A stretch of 64,000 bases of DNA, taken from NCBI RefSeq assembly GCF_031628175.1, contig NZ_JAVLVT010000010.1, positions 346,150 to 410,149 on the forward strand, given 5' to 3'. Made by a program: the position numbers and the translations under genes. The DNA comes from Lipingzhangella_A rawalii. Lineage in GTDB: Bacteria; Actinomycetota; Actinomycetes; Streptosporangiales; Streptosporangiaceae. The notes under the pieces were generated by a model that saw only the letters and a list, made by a program, of their open reading frames with translations, did no database searches and was not told where the DNA came from. Positions 8,494 through 19,282 of this stretch are shown here, piece after piece; position 1 is the first letter of the stretch, and the number at the start of each line of letters is the position of its first letter.

Positions 8494-9174
8494 ATGGATA
8501 GTCAAGCAACCACGACGCAGCGCACGGAGCAGATCACCGTCGACGTCTGGTTCGACGTGGTCTGTCCGTGGTGCCTCCTGGGCAAGCGCCGCTTCGAGGC
8601 CGCGCTGTCCCACTTCGAGCACGGCGACGCCGTCGCGGTGCGCTGGCGGAGTTTCGAGCTCGACCCGGAGTCCCCCGGCCGCGGCGAACTCACCATCCCC
8701 CAGCGCATGCAGCGGGACCTCGGGCTTACGCCCGCCCAGGCCGAGGAGAAGCTGCGCGTCCTGACCGAACTGGCCGCCGAGGCCGGGCTGGACTACCGGC
8801 TCACCGAGGCACGGCCGTCGAACAGCTTCGACGCACACCGGCTGATGCACTACGCGGAGTCCGTGGGCCGGGGCGAGGAGATGCGGGAACGGCTGTCCAT
8901 CGCCTACGCCACCGAGAGCGCCATCGTCTCCGAGTCGTCCGTACTGGTCCAGCTCGCGACAGAGGCCGGCCTCGACGACGCGGCCACCCGTCACGTGCTG
9001 GCGGGGGGCGACTTCTCCCAGCAGGTTCGTGCCGACGAGGCCCAGGCCCGCCAGCTGGGAGTCACCGGCGTACCGACCTTCGTGTTCGCCCAGCGGTACG
9101 CGCTCTCGGGCGCACAGCCGGTGGAGACGTTCCACCGGGCCCTGACGCAGGTGTGGCAGGAGGCCACCGCCTGA
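8494..9174 (+). CDS. DsbA-family (FrnE-like) dithiol oxidoreductase
   Basis: The 226-residue protein has a thioredoxin fold with the active-site motif CPWC in DVVCPWCLLGKRRFE (near residues 27-30), a helical insertion, and the cis-proline loop GVTGVPTFVF near residue 190. This matches the cytoplasmic FrnE/2-hydroxychromene-2-carboxylate-isomerase branch of the DsbA superfamily. There is no signal peptide, so it acts in the cytoplasm. FrnE of Deinococcus is a disulfide isomerase and related proteins accompany polyketide tailoring. The divergent HxlR gene is its probable regulator. An isomerase acting on a small molecule cannot be excluded, but the intact CxxC favours thiol-disulfide chemistry. 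Confidence 0.92.
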   Translation: MDSQATTTQRTEQITVDVWFDVVCPWCLLGKRRFEAALSHFEHGDAVAVRWRSFELDPESPGRGELTIPQRMQRDLGLTPAQAEEKLRVLTELAAEAGLDYRLTEARPSNSFDAHRLMHYAESVGRGEEMRERLSIAYATESAIVSESSVLVQLATEAGLDDAATRHVLAGGDFSQQVRADEAQARQLGVTGVPTFVFAQRYALSGAQPVETFHRALTQVWQEATA

Positions 9175-9578
9175 CGGAACCCACCGCGCGAGCGTCCGGG
9201 AATCGCCGGCACCGCGCGGGACTCCGCACCTGGGGTGGCGGGGCCGGTGCCGCGGCCACCCCCGGTCCGGATGCCAACCGAGCTCACGGCCGAGGTCGTC
9301 GAGGCCGCAGCCGCCCACCTCGTTACCGCCGGGGTGGCCGTATCGGGGCCGGTGCCGCCGGATGCCGCGCTCGCACCGCTGGATACCGAGGCGGCGCTGG
9401 AGCCGTGGTCGCTGTATGACCCGTTCTTTCACCGTCATCGCCGGCCGGGCCGCAACGGCAGCGCCCGGTGGACAGTGCCCCGGACCCGGAACGCACCGCG
9501 GCGATCCGTCCGCGGTGCCGTCCGTCCGTGCCCGGCACGCCGTGCCGGATGTCGAACGGACCCTCCTCTCGACCAATT
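9175..9578. other. intergenic region, possible decayed coding sequence
   Basis: No intact gene is recognised. The plus strand has a short protein-like stretch from about 9271 (MPTELTAEVVEAAAAHLVTA) that turns into arginine/proline-rich noise near 9430. It could be a remnant, but I cannot assign a family. Confidence 0.35.
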
Positions 9579-9608
9579 GTTGACTTAAATTCAACTTTAA
9601 CTTTTACC
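9579..9608 (+). promoter_or_regulatory. AT-rich palindrome with TTGACT -35 candidate
   Basis: GTTGACTTAAATTCAAC (9579-9595) has GTTGA/TCAAC arms and sits in an AT-rich island. TTGACT at 9580-9585 could be the -35 of the flavin reductase promoter, with a weak TTTTAC -10 at 9602. A MarR- or HxlR-type repressor site overlapping the -35 is a reasonable guess. Confidence 0.45.
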
Positions 9609-9702
9609 GTCGTCCGCGACGGAGTTCCACCGGGACAGCCGCACCGGCGCGGCCATCCCGGATGGCCTGCTCGCAGACGCACAGCGAAAGGAGCGCATCA
9701 CT

Positions 9703-10299
9703 ATGTCCACGTCCACCGAACGTCCCCTGCACGTGGCCGTGATCATCGGCAGCACGCGCCAGGACCGATTCTCGCCCACCCCGGCCCGGTGGATCGCGAA
9801 GCGGGCCCGGCAGCGCGGCGACCTGACCGTCGACCTGATCGACCTGAAGGACGCGGCACTGCCGGAGATCCTCGGTGGCAACGACCCCGACGCCCCCCTA
9901 CCCGAGCCGGTGCAGCGCCTGCAGCCACGGCTCGCCCAGGCGGACGCCTTCATCGTGGTTACACCGGTCTACAACAGGGGTTACCCAGCGTCACTGAAAT
10001 CCGCGATCGACTGGTACTTCTACGAATGGAACGCCAAGCCGGTCGGATTCGTGTCCTACGGCGGTGTCGGGGGCGGACTGCACGCCGTCGAACAGCTGCG
10101 TCAAGTGTTCAACGAGGTTCACTCGCCCACCATCCGGAACACCATCAGCTTCGCCAACTACTGGGAGCGCTTCGACGAACACGGCGAGACCACCGACGGC
10201 GAGTCGCTGGAGAACGCCGCCAAGGGGTTCCTGGACCAGCTCGACTGGTGGGCCCACGCCCTGCGCGACGCCCGCGAGCGCGTTCCCTACCGCCCCTGA
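9703..10299 (+). CDS. NADPH-dependent FMN reductase family protein
   Basis: The 198-residue flavodoxin-like protein begins VAVIIGSTRQDRFSPTPARW, the phosphate-binding loop of FMN reductases. VTPVYNRGYPASLKSAIDW and FVSYGGVGGGLHAVEQLR are the second and third FMN-contact loops. Members reduce FMN, quinones, azo dyes or chromate with NAD(P)H. ATG 9703 follows GAAAGGAGC. The AT-rich palindrome about 110 bases upstream suggests its own regulated promoter. It is convergent with the etf genes, with a strong hairpin between. The physiological substrate is unknown; oxidative or electrophile stress fits the nearby DsbA/HxlR pair. Confidence 0.92.
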   Translation: MSTSTERPLHVAVIIGSTRQDRFSPTPARWIAKRARQRGDLTVDLIDLKDAALPEILGGNDPDAPLPEPVQRLQPRLAQADAFIVVTPVYNRGYPASLKSAIDWYFYEWNAKPVGFVSYGGVGGGLHAVEQLRQVFNEVHSPTIRNTISFANYWERFDEHGETTDGESLENAAKGFLDQLDWWAHALRDARERVPYRP

Positions 10300-10332
10300 C
10301 TCTGCCGCGGCCTCGGTCTGCCTAGCGACGAC

Positions 10333-10362
10333 CCGGGCCACCCACGGCGGCGGGTGGCCCGG
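10333..10362. terminator. strong bidirectional hairpin
   Basis: CCGGGCCACCC pairs perfectly with GGGTGGCCCGG over 11 bp around an 8-base loop. It lies between the convergent flavin reductase and etfA genes and probably terminates both, although there is no T-tract. Confidence 0.65.
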
Positions 10363-10411
10363 CGTGCCAGCGCAGGATGCCGCCGACCATGCCTCCCCCG
10401 GGGGGACGGCG

Positions 10412-11404
10412 CTACTCGGTGCGCCTGCGGATCTCCGCGATGATCGCGGGGACCACCTCGTGCACATCCCCGGTGACCGCGTAGGTGGCGCGGGTCATCA
10501 TGGGCGCCTGCGGGTCGGTGTTGATCGCGAGGATGCGTCGGGCGTCCCGGCAGCCCACCCAGTGCTGGGTGGCGCCGCTGATCCCGCAGGCGATGTACAG
10601 CTCCGGAGCGATCTTCGTTCCGGTCAGGCCGACCTGGTCGCTGTGCGGGCGCCATCCGTCGTTCGTCGCCACGCGGGAACAGCCGACCGCACCACCGAGC
10701 AGCTCCGCGAGTTCTTCGATCATGTCGAAGCCCTCCGCGCTGCCGACGCCGCGCCCCCCGGAGACCACCACCGCGGCCGTGGCGAGGCTAACCCCCGCTT
10801 CTCTGGCGGTGCGGTCCACGATCCTGCTGCGTGCCGGGTCGGTGTCGAGCTGCGGCACGAAGGTGCGCACGTCGACCTCGGGCACCGCTTCGCCCGCTGA
10901 CGGTTCGACGGTGCCGGCGAGGACGGTGACCAGCTTGGTGGGTGCGCTCAGCTCCGCGTCCTCCAGCAAGACGCCGCCGCCGCGCTGCCGGGTGAGCGCC
11001 CAGGCGGGGTCCCCCTCCGCGGCGCCGGTCGCCGGTGCCACGTTGAGGCAGTTCGTGGCCAGCGGGAGGCCGATGCGGGCCGCGGCCTGGGCCAGCACCT
11101 CGTTGCCGCGATCGGTGGCCGCGGCGAGAACGCCGTCCGGGCGGGTGTCGTCCAGCAGCTGCGCCAGCGCCTCGCCCCAGCACTCCGGGCTGTACTCGAC
11201 GCACTCCCCGTGCTCGACCACGTGCAGCCGGGACACCCCGTACCCGGCGAGCCCGTCCCGCACCTCCGGTGCGCCCGCGAACGTCGCGGCCTCCACGTGC
11301 GTGCCCAGGACGTCGGCCAGCTCACGGGCGTGGGCGAGGGCGTTCGCGGAACCCGCAGCGAGGCCCTCCTGCGCGGATTCCACCAGCGTCACCAGCATGA
11401 TCAC
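10412..11404 (-). CDS. etfA: electron transfer flavoprotein alpha subunit
   Basis: The 330-residue protein has the ETF alpha N-terminal domain and the C-terminal FAD-binding signature: VVVSGGRGVGSAEGF, then VGCSRVATNDGWRPHSDQVG and LYIACGISGATQHWVG. With ETF beta it holds FAD and carries electrons from flavin dehydrogenases to the respiratory chain. The start is GTG 11404, overlapping the etfB stop as GTGA; ATG 11398 is an alternative two codons in. It is the third gene of a minus-strand operon after the dimethylglycine-dehydrogenase-like gene and etfB, so this is probably a dedicated ETF for that enzyme. Confidence 0.95.
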   Translation of the reverse strand: MIMLVTLVESAQEGLAAGSANALAHARELADVLGTHVEAATFAGAPEVRDGLAGYGVSRLHVVEHGECVEYSPECWGEALAQLLDDTRPDGVLAAATDRGNEVLAQAAARIGLPLATNCLNVAPATGAAEGDPAWALTRQRGGGVLLEDAELSAPTKLVTVLAGTVEPSAGEAVPEVDVRTFVPQLDTDPARSRIVDRTAREAGVSLATAAVVVSGGRGVGSAEGFDMIEELAELLGGAVGCSRVATNDGWRPHSDQVGLTGTKIAPELYIACGISGATQHWVGCRDARRILAINTDPQAPMMTRATYAVTGDVHEVVPAIIAEIRRRTE

Positions 11405-12171
11405 ACCATCCCGAGCTCGGCCAGCATGTCGACGACGGGTCCGGCCGCCGCGGCGCCGTGGCCGAGGACCACGGTTTCCCGCGCGGCCTCGGCGGGTGGG
11501 CGCAGCCGCACCTTGCGCAGCCCGCCCGGAACCAGCTCGGGCTCGATCGTGCGGATGTGGGCCCGCTTGGCGCGGAGCCGCCCCGTGACGGCGGGATAGC
11601 GAGGCAGGTTGAGCCCTTCCCGCACCGCGGCCACGGCCGGTAGGGGCGCCGCGTACACCTCGATGCCGTCGGGCAGCTCTCGGCGCAGCCGGACGGTGCC
11701 GTGCTCGGGCTGCGGCTCGATGCCCTTGATGCCGCCGACGGCGGGCCGCGCCAGCGCGTGGGCGACCCGGATCCCGACCTGGCAGTTGCCGGCATCCGCC
11801 GACTCGTTGCCGAACAGGATGAGGTCGAAGGGCCGGGTCTCGGACTCCAGCGTGCGGACCGCGTCCACGATGGCCGCCGCGGTCGCCTCCGGATCTGTCT
11901 CCTCCTCACCGGTGGTCACCCGCACGCCCTGCTGCAGCCCGATGGACATGGCGTAGCGCAGCTGCTCGTCGGCCTGCGGCGGCCCAACCGTGAGCACGGC
12001 CGCGCTGCCACCGAAGCGCTCGACGATCCGCGCGGCCTCCTCGACGGCACACTCCTCGTGGGGACCGATCGTGAAGCCGAGACTGCGCGTGTCGACGTCC
12101 CTGCCATCAGCAGTGAGCGGGATCGTCCCGCCGGTGGCCGGAACGCGCTTCACGCACACCAGCACGTCCAT
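11401..12171 (-). CDS. etfB: electron transfer flavoprotein beta subunit
   Basis: The 256-residue protein matches ETF beta: MDVLVCVKRVP at the start, GFTIGPHEECAVEEAARI, and the AMP-binding-region segment LILFGNESADAGNCQVG. The central PAVGGIKGIEPQPEHGT and late YPAVTGRLRAKRA also fit. It forms a heterodimer with the etfA product. It begins 19 bases after the end of the oxidoreductase gene and overlaps etfA by 4 bases, so the three genes should be one transcript. Confidence 0.95.
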   Translation of the reverse strand: MDVLVCVKRVPATGGTIPLTADGRDVDTRSLGFTIGPHEECAVEEAARIVERFGGSAAVLTVGPPQADEQLRYAMSIGLQQGVRVTTGEEETDPEATAAAIVDAVRTLESETRPFDLILFGNESADAGNCQVGIRVAHALARPAVGGIKGIEPQPEHGTVRLRRELPDGIEVYAAPLPAVAAVREGLNLPRYPAVTGRLRAKRAHIRTIEPELVPGGLRKVRLRPPAEAARETVVLGHGAAAAGPVVDMLAELGMV

Positions 12172-12190
12172 CGCTGCCTCTCCCGTCGGC

Positions 12191-14707
12191 TCAGGCCTTC
12201 ATCCGTTGGTTGTCCGGGTCGAACAGCGGCACCCGCCCAGCGCGCGCCACCGAGACCGGGTACCGGTTGCCCATGTACTGCACGGCGAGTGTGGTGCCCT
12301 CCACCGCGTACCGCGGTGGCAGGTAGGCCATCAGCAGGTACGCGCCGAGCGACGGTGCGGAACCCGCGCTGGTGACGTAGGACGGGCGACCCCGCTCGTC
12401 CACGATGCGCTCCCCCGCGGGCGACAGGATCGGCTCTCCCCCCTGGGGGTAGCGTCGCACGCCGCTCGGGTCGGTGTGCTCGTCCACAGTGAGAGTGCAC
12501 ATCAGCGCCGCCGGGGCGCGGTCACGATCCCGCAGGTAGGCCTCCTTGCCGATGAAGTGATGCGCCTTCACCGACGGCAGCGCCAGGTCCGCCTCGACGG
12601 GGCCGTACTCGGAATCCAGCTCGGCCCCCATCAGCCGGTAGCCCTTCTCCAGGCGACCGGTCGTGCCGTAGACGCCGATGCCCGCGGGGAGCACGCCGAG
12701 CGGCTGCCCGGCCCGCCACAGCGTGTCCCACAGGTGTTGCCCCTGCTCGAAGGGCGCGTGCAGCTCCCAGCCGAGGTCACCGACGTAGGACAGCCGCAGT
12801 GCGAGCACCGGCACGCTGCCGATGCTGATCCACCGGCCGCTCCCGAACGGGAAACCCGCGTCGGACACGTCGTCCTCGGTGACCGCGGCGAGCAGGTCTC
12901 GGGCGCGTGGACCCCACAGCCCCACCGTGCACACCGCGGAGGTCACATCGGCGAAGCCGGCCGAGCCGTCCGTGGGCAGGTGGTCGGTGAACCACTTGCG
13001 GTCCCGCGCGCCGTCCGCACCGCCGGTGATGACCCGGAAGTGGTCCGTGCCGAGCCGGACCACGGTGAGGTCGCTGCGGAAGCCGCCGTTCGGAGCGAGC
13101 ACCGGGGTGTAGATGATCCGCCCCACCGGCCGGTCGACCTGGGCGACCACCATCGTCTGTAGATAGTCGAGGGCGCCGGGGCCGGTCACTTCGAACTGCG
13201 CGAACGCGGTCAGGTCGATCATCGCCACGCGCTGGCGCATCGCGAGATGCTCGGCGTTGATGATCGGCGACCACCAGCGGGCGTCCCACTCGTGTGGCCG
13301 ATCTTCGATGTGGTCGGCGAACTCCTCCAGCAGCGGGCGGTTCGACTCGTACCAGTGTGGGCGCTCCCAGCCTCCCACCTGGAAGAACCGCGCCGCCAGC
13401 TCCGTCTCCCTGCGGTGGAACGGGGAGAGCCGCTGCTCGCGATCGGACTCCCACTGCTCGCGCGGGTGCACGATCCCGTAGATCTTGTTGAATCCCTCCG
13501 CCGCGCGCGCCCGCACGTGGTGGCGGGTGCGCTGGCTGGGGTAGAAGCGGGCGATGTCCGCGCCGTGCAGGTCGATCTCGCTGGCGCCGTCGCTCATCCA
13601 CTGCGCCACCGCCCGGCCGACCCCGGGACCCTCCTTGATCCACACGGATGCCGCGGACCACAGGCCGCGCACCTCGGGGGTCTCGCCCAGCACCGGGCCA
13701 CCGTCGGGGGTGAGTGAGAGCAGGCCGTTGATGGCGTGGCGGATGCCAGCTCCCGCACGGGTGAGGAGATCCGGGAAGAGGTCCAGGGCGTCCTGCATCT
13801 GCTGGTCGAAGTCGTCCGCGGTGAACGGCAGCTGCGTGGGGGACAGCTGCGCGGTCGCGGCGGAGGGGATGTCCGCGGGGTCGTGCAGGATCGGCCGGTG
13901 CGCGTACGAACCGATCTCCAGGTCAGCGCCGCTCTGCCGTTCGTACATCAGCGTGTCCATGTCACGGATGATCGGATAGGCGATCTCGGTGCCGGTGTCC
14001 GCGAGCTCGGGGATCGGTCCGACGTCGGCCATCTGGTGCACGGCCGGGGTGAGTGGGATGGTGGCCCCGGCCATCTGCGCGATGCGCGGGCTCCACACGC
14101 CGCAGGCGACCACCACCGTGTCCGTCTCGATGTCCCCGCGGTCGGTTCGCACGGTGGAGACCCGGCCGGCAGTGGTCTCGACACCGGTCACCTCGGTGTT
14201 CGGGGACACGGTGAGCGCGCCGAGCGCGCCTGCGTGCTCGCGCATCAGCACGCCGGTGCGCAGGGGGTCGACGACGGCCACCGACGGGGTCCAGAACCCG
14301 GCCCGGACGAGGTTCCGATCGACGAAGGGGAACAGTTCGGCGACCCGGTCCGCACCGATCAGCTCCGCGTCGATGCCCCAGGCGACGGCGGAGGACATCC
14401 GTCGCCGCAGTTCCTCGACCCGCTCCTCGGTACGGGCGATCTCGATACCACCGCTGGCGGTGTGGGTGCCGAACCGCTCGTACTGGCGCATCGAGTCCAG
14501 GGTCAGCCAGGTGATCTCCTTGGAGTGGTCCACCGGGAAGATGAAGTTGGAGGCGTGGCCGGTGGATCCGCCCGGGTCGGGCAGCGGCCCCTTGTCGAGC
14601 AGCACGATGTTGCGCCACCCGAGGTCGGCCGCATGGTAGGCGACCGAGCTCCCTACGATGCCGGCTCCGATCACGACGAGGTCGGCGCGGTCCGGAGGGG
14701 TGCTCAT
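12191..14707 (-). CDS. dimethylglycine/sarcosine dehydrogenase-like FAD oxidoreductase with GcvT domain
   Basis: The 838-residue protein has an N-terminal DAO-type FAD domain (VVIGAGIVGSSVAYHAADLG near residue 10, GSTGHASNF near 50) and a C-terminal GcvT/aminomethyltransferase module (about 430-830, FEVTGPGALDYLQTMV, DLGWELHAPF and a GLP-like barrel). This layout is that of dimethylglycine and sarcosine dehydrogenases, which oxidise an N-methyl group and pass the one-carbon unit to tetrahydrofolate. Such enzymes donate electrons to ETF, and the next two genes encode ETF beta and alpha. ATG 14707 follows GGAGG; the frame extends to 14821 without similarity. The substrate could also be another N-methylated amine. 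Confidence 0.93.
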   Translation of the reverse strand: MSTPPDRADLVVIGAGIVGSSVAYHAADLGWRNIVLLDKGPLPDPGGSTGHASNFIFPVDHSKEITWLTLDSMRQYERFGTHTASGGIEIARTEERVEELRRRMSSAVAWGIDAELIGADRVAELFPFVDRNLVRAGFWTPSVAVVDPLRTGVLMREHAGALGALTVSPNTEVTGVETTAGRVSTVRTDRGDIETDTVVVACGVWSPRIAQMAGATIPLTPAVHQMADVGPIPELADTGTEIAYPIIRDMDTLMYERQSGADLEIGSYAHRPILHDPADIPSAATAQLSPTQLPFTADDFDQQMQDALDLFPDLLTRAGAGIRHAINGLLSLTPDGGPVLGETPEVRGLWSAASVWIKEGPGVGRAVAQWMSDGASEIDLHGADIARFYPSQRTRHHVRARAAEGFNKIYGIVHPREQWESDREQRLSPFHRRETELAARFFQVGGWERPHWYESNRPLLEEFADHIEDRPHEWDARWWSPIINAEHLAMRQRVAMIDLTAFAQFEVTGPGALDYLQTMVVAQVDRPVGRIIYTPVLAPNGGFRSDLTVVRLGTDHFRVITGGADGARDRKWFTDHLPTDGSAGFADVTSAVCTVGLWGPRARDLLAAVTEDDVSDAGFPFGSGRWISIGSVPVLALRLSYVGDLGWELHAPFEQGQHLWDTLWRAGQPLGVLPAGIGVYGTTGRLEKGYRLMGAELDSEYGPVEADLALPSVKAHHFIGKEAYLRDRDRAPAALMCTLTVDEHTDPSGVRRYPQGGEPILSPAGERIVDERGRPSYVTSAGSAPSLGAYLLMAYLPPRYAVEGTTLAVQYMGNRYPVSVARAGRVPLFDPDNQRMKA

Positions 14708-14951
14708 GGCTACCTCCACGGAGGGTAGGGTGCGTGCCCCGGGAGCGGGCGCGCGGGCACGGCGCGGATCATGTCCGCGGAGCGGGTGGCTCGGCACGCA
14801 TGCCGCTGCCCCGCGAACCACATTAGGTAGTCACCAGAATGCTGCCCGTTAATCGGCCGCCAACACCGGTTGTGGGGCCCCTCTTCGTGCGGACTCGGGT
14901 TAGGGGACGCACAGCCAGCTCCGCTCCCCGTGCCCTGCGCGGATCGCGCGC

Positions 14952-17336
<2,385 letters not shown>

Positions 17337-17338
17337 GC

Positions 17339-17749
17339 TCAGCGCAGCTCCTGGATACGGATCATGTTGCCGGCGGGATCGCGGAACGCACAGTCGCGGG
17401 CGCCCCAGGGTTGGTCGGTGGGCTCCTGCATGACTTCGGCTCCGCTGGCCTGCACGCGCTCGAAGGCGCTGTCGACGTCGGTGGTGGCCAGCATGATCCC
17501 GCCGTAGGTGCCCTTGGCCATCATCTCGGCGATGGTCTGGCGCTCCTTGTCGGTGACGCCAGGGTCGGCGGCGGGTGGCTGCAGGACGATGTTCGTGTCG
17601 GGCCGGCCCACGGGACCGACGGTGATCCAGCGCATCCCGTTGTAGCCGACGTCGTTGCGGACCTCGAAGCCGAGCGCGTCGCGGTAGAACGCCAGGGAGG
17701 TGTCCGGGTCGTTGTGCGGCAGATAGCTCGCGTGAATGGTGATGTCCAT
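17339..17749 (-). CDS. VOC (glyoxalase/bleomycin-resistance superfamily) protein
   Basis: The 136-residue protein has the paired beta-alpha-beta-beta-beta VOC fold: ITIHASYLPHNDPDTSLAFY, ALGFEVRNDVGYNGMRW, and the C-terminal RDCAFRDPAGNMIRIQEL. VOC proteins are metal-dependent lyases, dioxygenases or drug-binding proteins. I chose ATG 17749 because homology starts there; the frame is open upstream through the regulator gene. It begins 5 bases after the AraC stop and ends 2 bases before the UvrA-like start. Its neighbours suggest sequestration or modification of a toxic compound, but the ligand is unknown. Confidence 0.92.
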   Translation of the reverse strand: MDITIHASYLPHNDPDTSLAFYRDALGFEVRNDVGYNGMRWITVGPVGRPDTNIVLQPPAADPGVTDKERQTIAEMMAKGTYGGIMLATTDVDSAFERVQASGAEVMQEPTDQPWGARDCAFRDPAGNMIRIQELR

Positions 17750-17754
17750 GGCGG

Positions 17755-18216
<462 letters not shown>

Positions 18217-18790
18217 GGCACGTGGACCCGGAGTTGCCCAGCATCCGTGGACCCCGCTGCGCGCTGTGTCCGGGTTCTGTTCCGCCCGGCCCCGGCCCGG
18301 GTTCCACCGGGCAACCACGGGCGCGGGGGCACCAGCCGATCCCCCGCACGACGACACCGCGGTCTTCTGCTAGGCCACGCAAAAAACCTGTTGTGGTGAA
18401 CGTAGACATACGCATCCTGCACCGATAACATTTCGACTGTCTCTGGGTGAGAGAGGATCTCCACGAACGGAGGGCCGCAGATCTACGGGGGTGTTGCGCC
18501 GTAGGCGGCCACACGGAGGTACGCGGGGTGTACCTCCGCTCGCGGTGCTGGACTGTCCGGCAGGTCGAGTCCAGGCGCGTGTCCGGGCTCACCCGAGAGC
18601 AGCCACAGTGACGGAGCATGTGACCGGTAGAAGGGAGTTGGGCCGGGCGCATCGGATCGCCCGTTGGCCACTGAAGTGCGAACTACGTAGTAGGCGTCGT
18701 ACTGGCACGTGTGAAGGGGGTGGTCTGCGGTCCCGCATTCGCGGTCCCGACGTGTACTCACCTGGTGCAGGACACGTACGGGAGCAACGC
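18217..18790. other. 574-base intergenic region
   Basis: No gene was recognised. It separates the divergent AraC operon (minus) and MerR gene (plus) and should hold both promoters. Locally AT-rich sequence occurs at 18370-18440. Long minus-strand frames here are cysteine/arginine/proline-rich and look spurious. Confidence 0.5.
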
Positions 18791-18859
18791 ACCGGCGCTC
18801 GCGCCGGTAGATGAAGTCAGCCCAATCCCAGGGCCCCGGCACAGAGCGGCCGGGGCCCT
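18791..18859 (+). promoter_or_regulatory. two tandem hairpins just upstream of merR
   Basis: ACCGGCGC/GCGCCGGT (18791-18808) forms an 8-bp stem with a 2-base loop. AGGGCCCCGGC/GCCGGGGCCCT (18830-18859) forms an 11-bp stem with an 8-base loop. The second ends 18 bases before the chosen GTG start. They could terminate read-through or act as a leader attenuator; no T-tract follows. Confidence 0.5.
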
Positions 18860-18877
18860 CGACCCGTGGAAGGTGTA

Positions 18878-19207
18878 GTGGCCTCGGAACCAGAGGACAT
18901 CGACAGGAAGTTCGACGACGAGGACTACCCGGCCTACAGCATGGGCCGGGCCGCGGAGATGCTGGGAACAACACCGAACTTCCTGCGCAGCTTGGACCGG
19001 ACGGAGGTCATCGTCCCGCTGCGTTCTGCCGGCGGGCACCGGCGGTACTCGCGTTACCAGCTCCGCATCGCGGCCCGGGTGCGGGAGCTGGTCGACGACG
19101 GCACTCCGCTGGAGGCCGCCTGCCGCATCATCATCCTGGAGGACCAGCTGGAGGAAGCCCAGCGCATCAACGCGGAGATGCGTTCCGGCCACGACGAGGA
19201 GTCGTAG
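18878..19207 (+). CDS. MerR-family transcriptional regulator
   Basis: The 109-residue protein has a MerR winged helix: YSMGRAAEMLGTTPNFLRSL, then the wing HRRYSRYQLR, and a short C-terminal helix EAACRIIILEDQLEEAQRIN that would form the dimer coiled coil. There is no effector domain or cysteine cluster, so it resembles short SoxR/HspR-like members with no metal-binding loop. I prefer GTG 18878 because GGAAGG lies upstream; GTG 18866 is in frame too. It stands alone and convergent with the helicase gene. Its targets are unknown. Confidence 0.88.
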   Translation: MASEPEDIDRKFDDEDYPAYSMGRAAEMLGTTPNFLRSLDRTEVIVPLRSAGGHRRYSRYQLRIAARVRELVDDGTPLEAACRIIILEDQLEEAQRINAEMRSGHDEES

Positions 19208-19282
19208 CGCGCCGCAGACACAGGGGTGCTGCGCAAGCGCCGCGACGGGGCCTCCCGGGACCACCGCCGCGGCAGCTCGGGA

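Noticed and set aside
9235..9588. Plus-strand frame of 117 codons between the DsbA-like and flavin-reductase genes
   Set aside because: A short protein-like start is followed by arginine/proline-rich noise; no family and no good ribosome-binding site.
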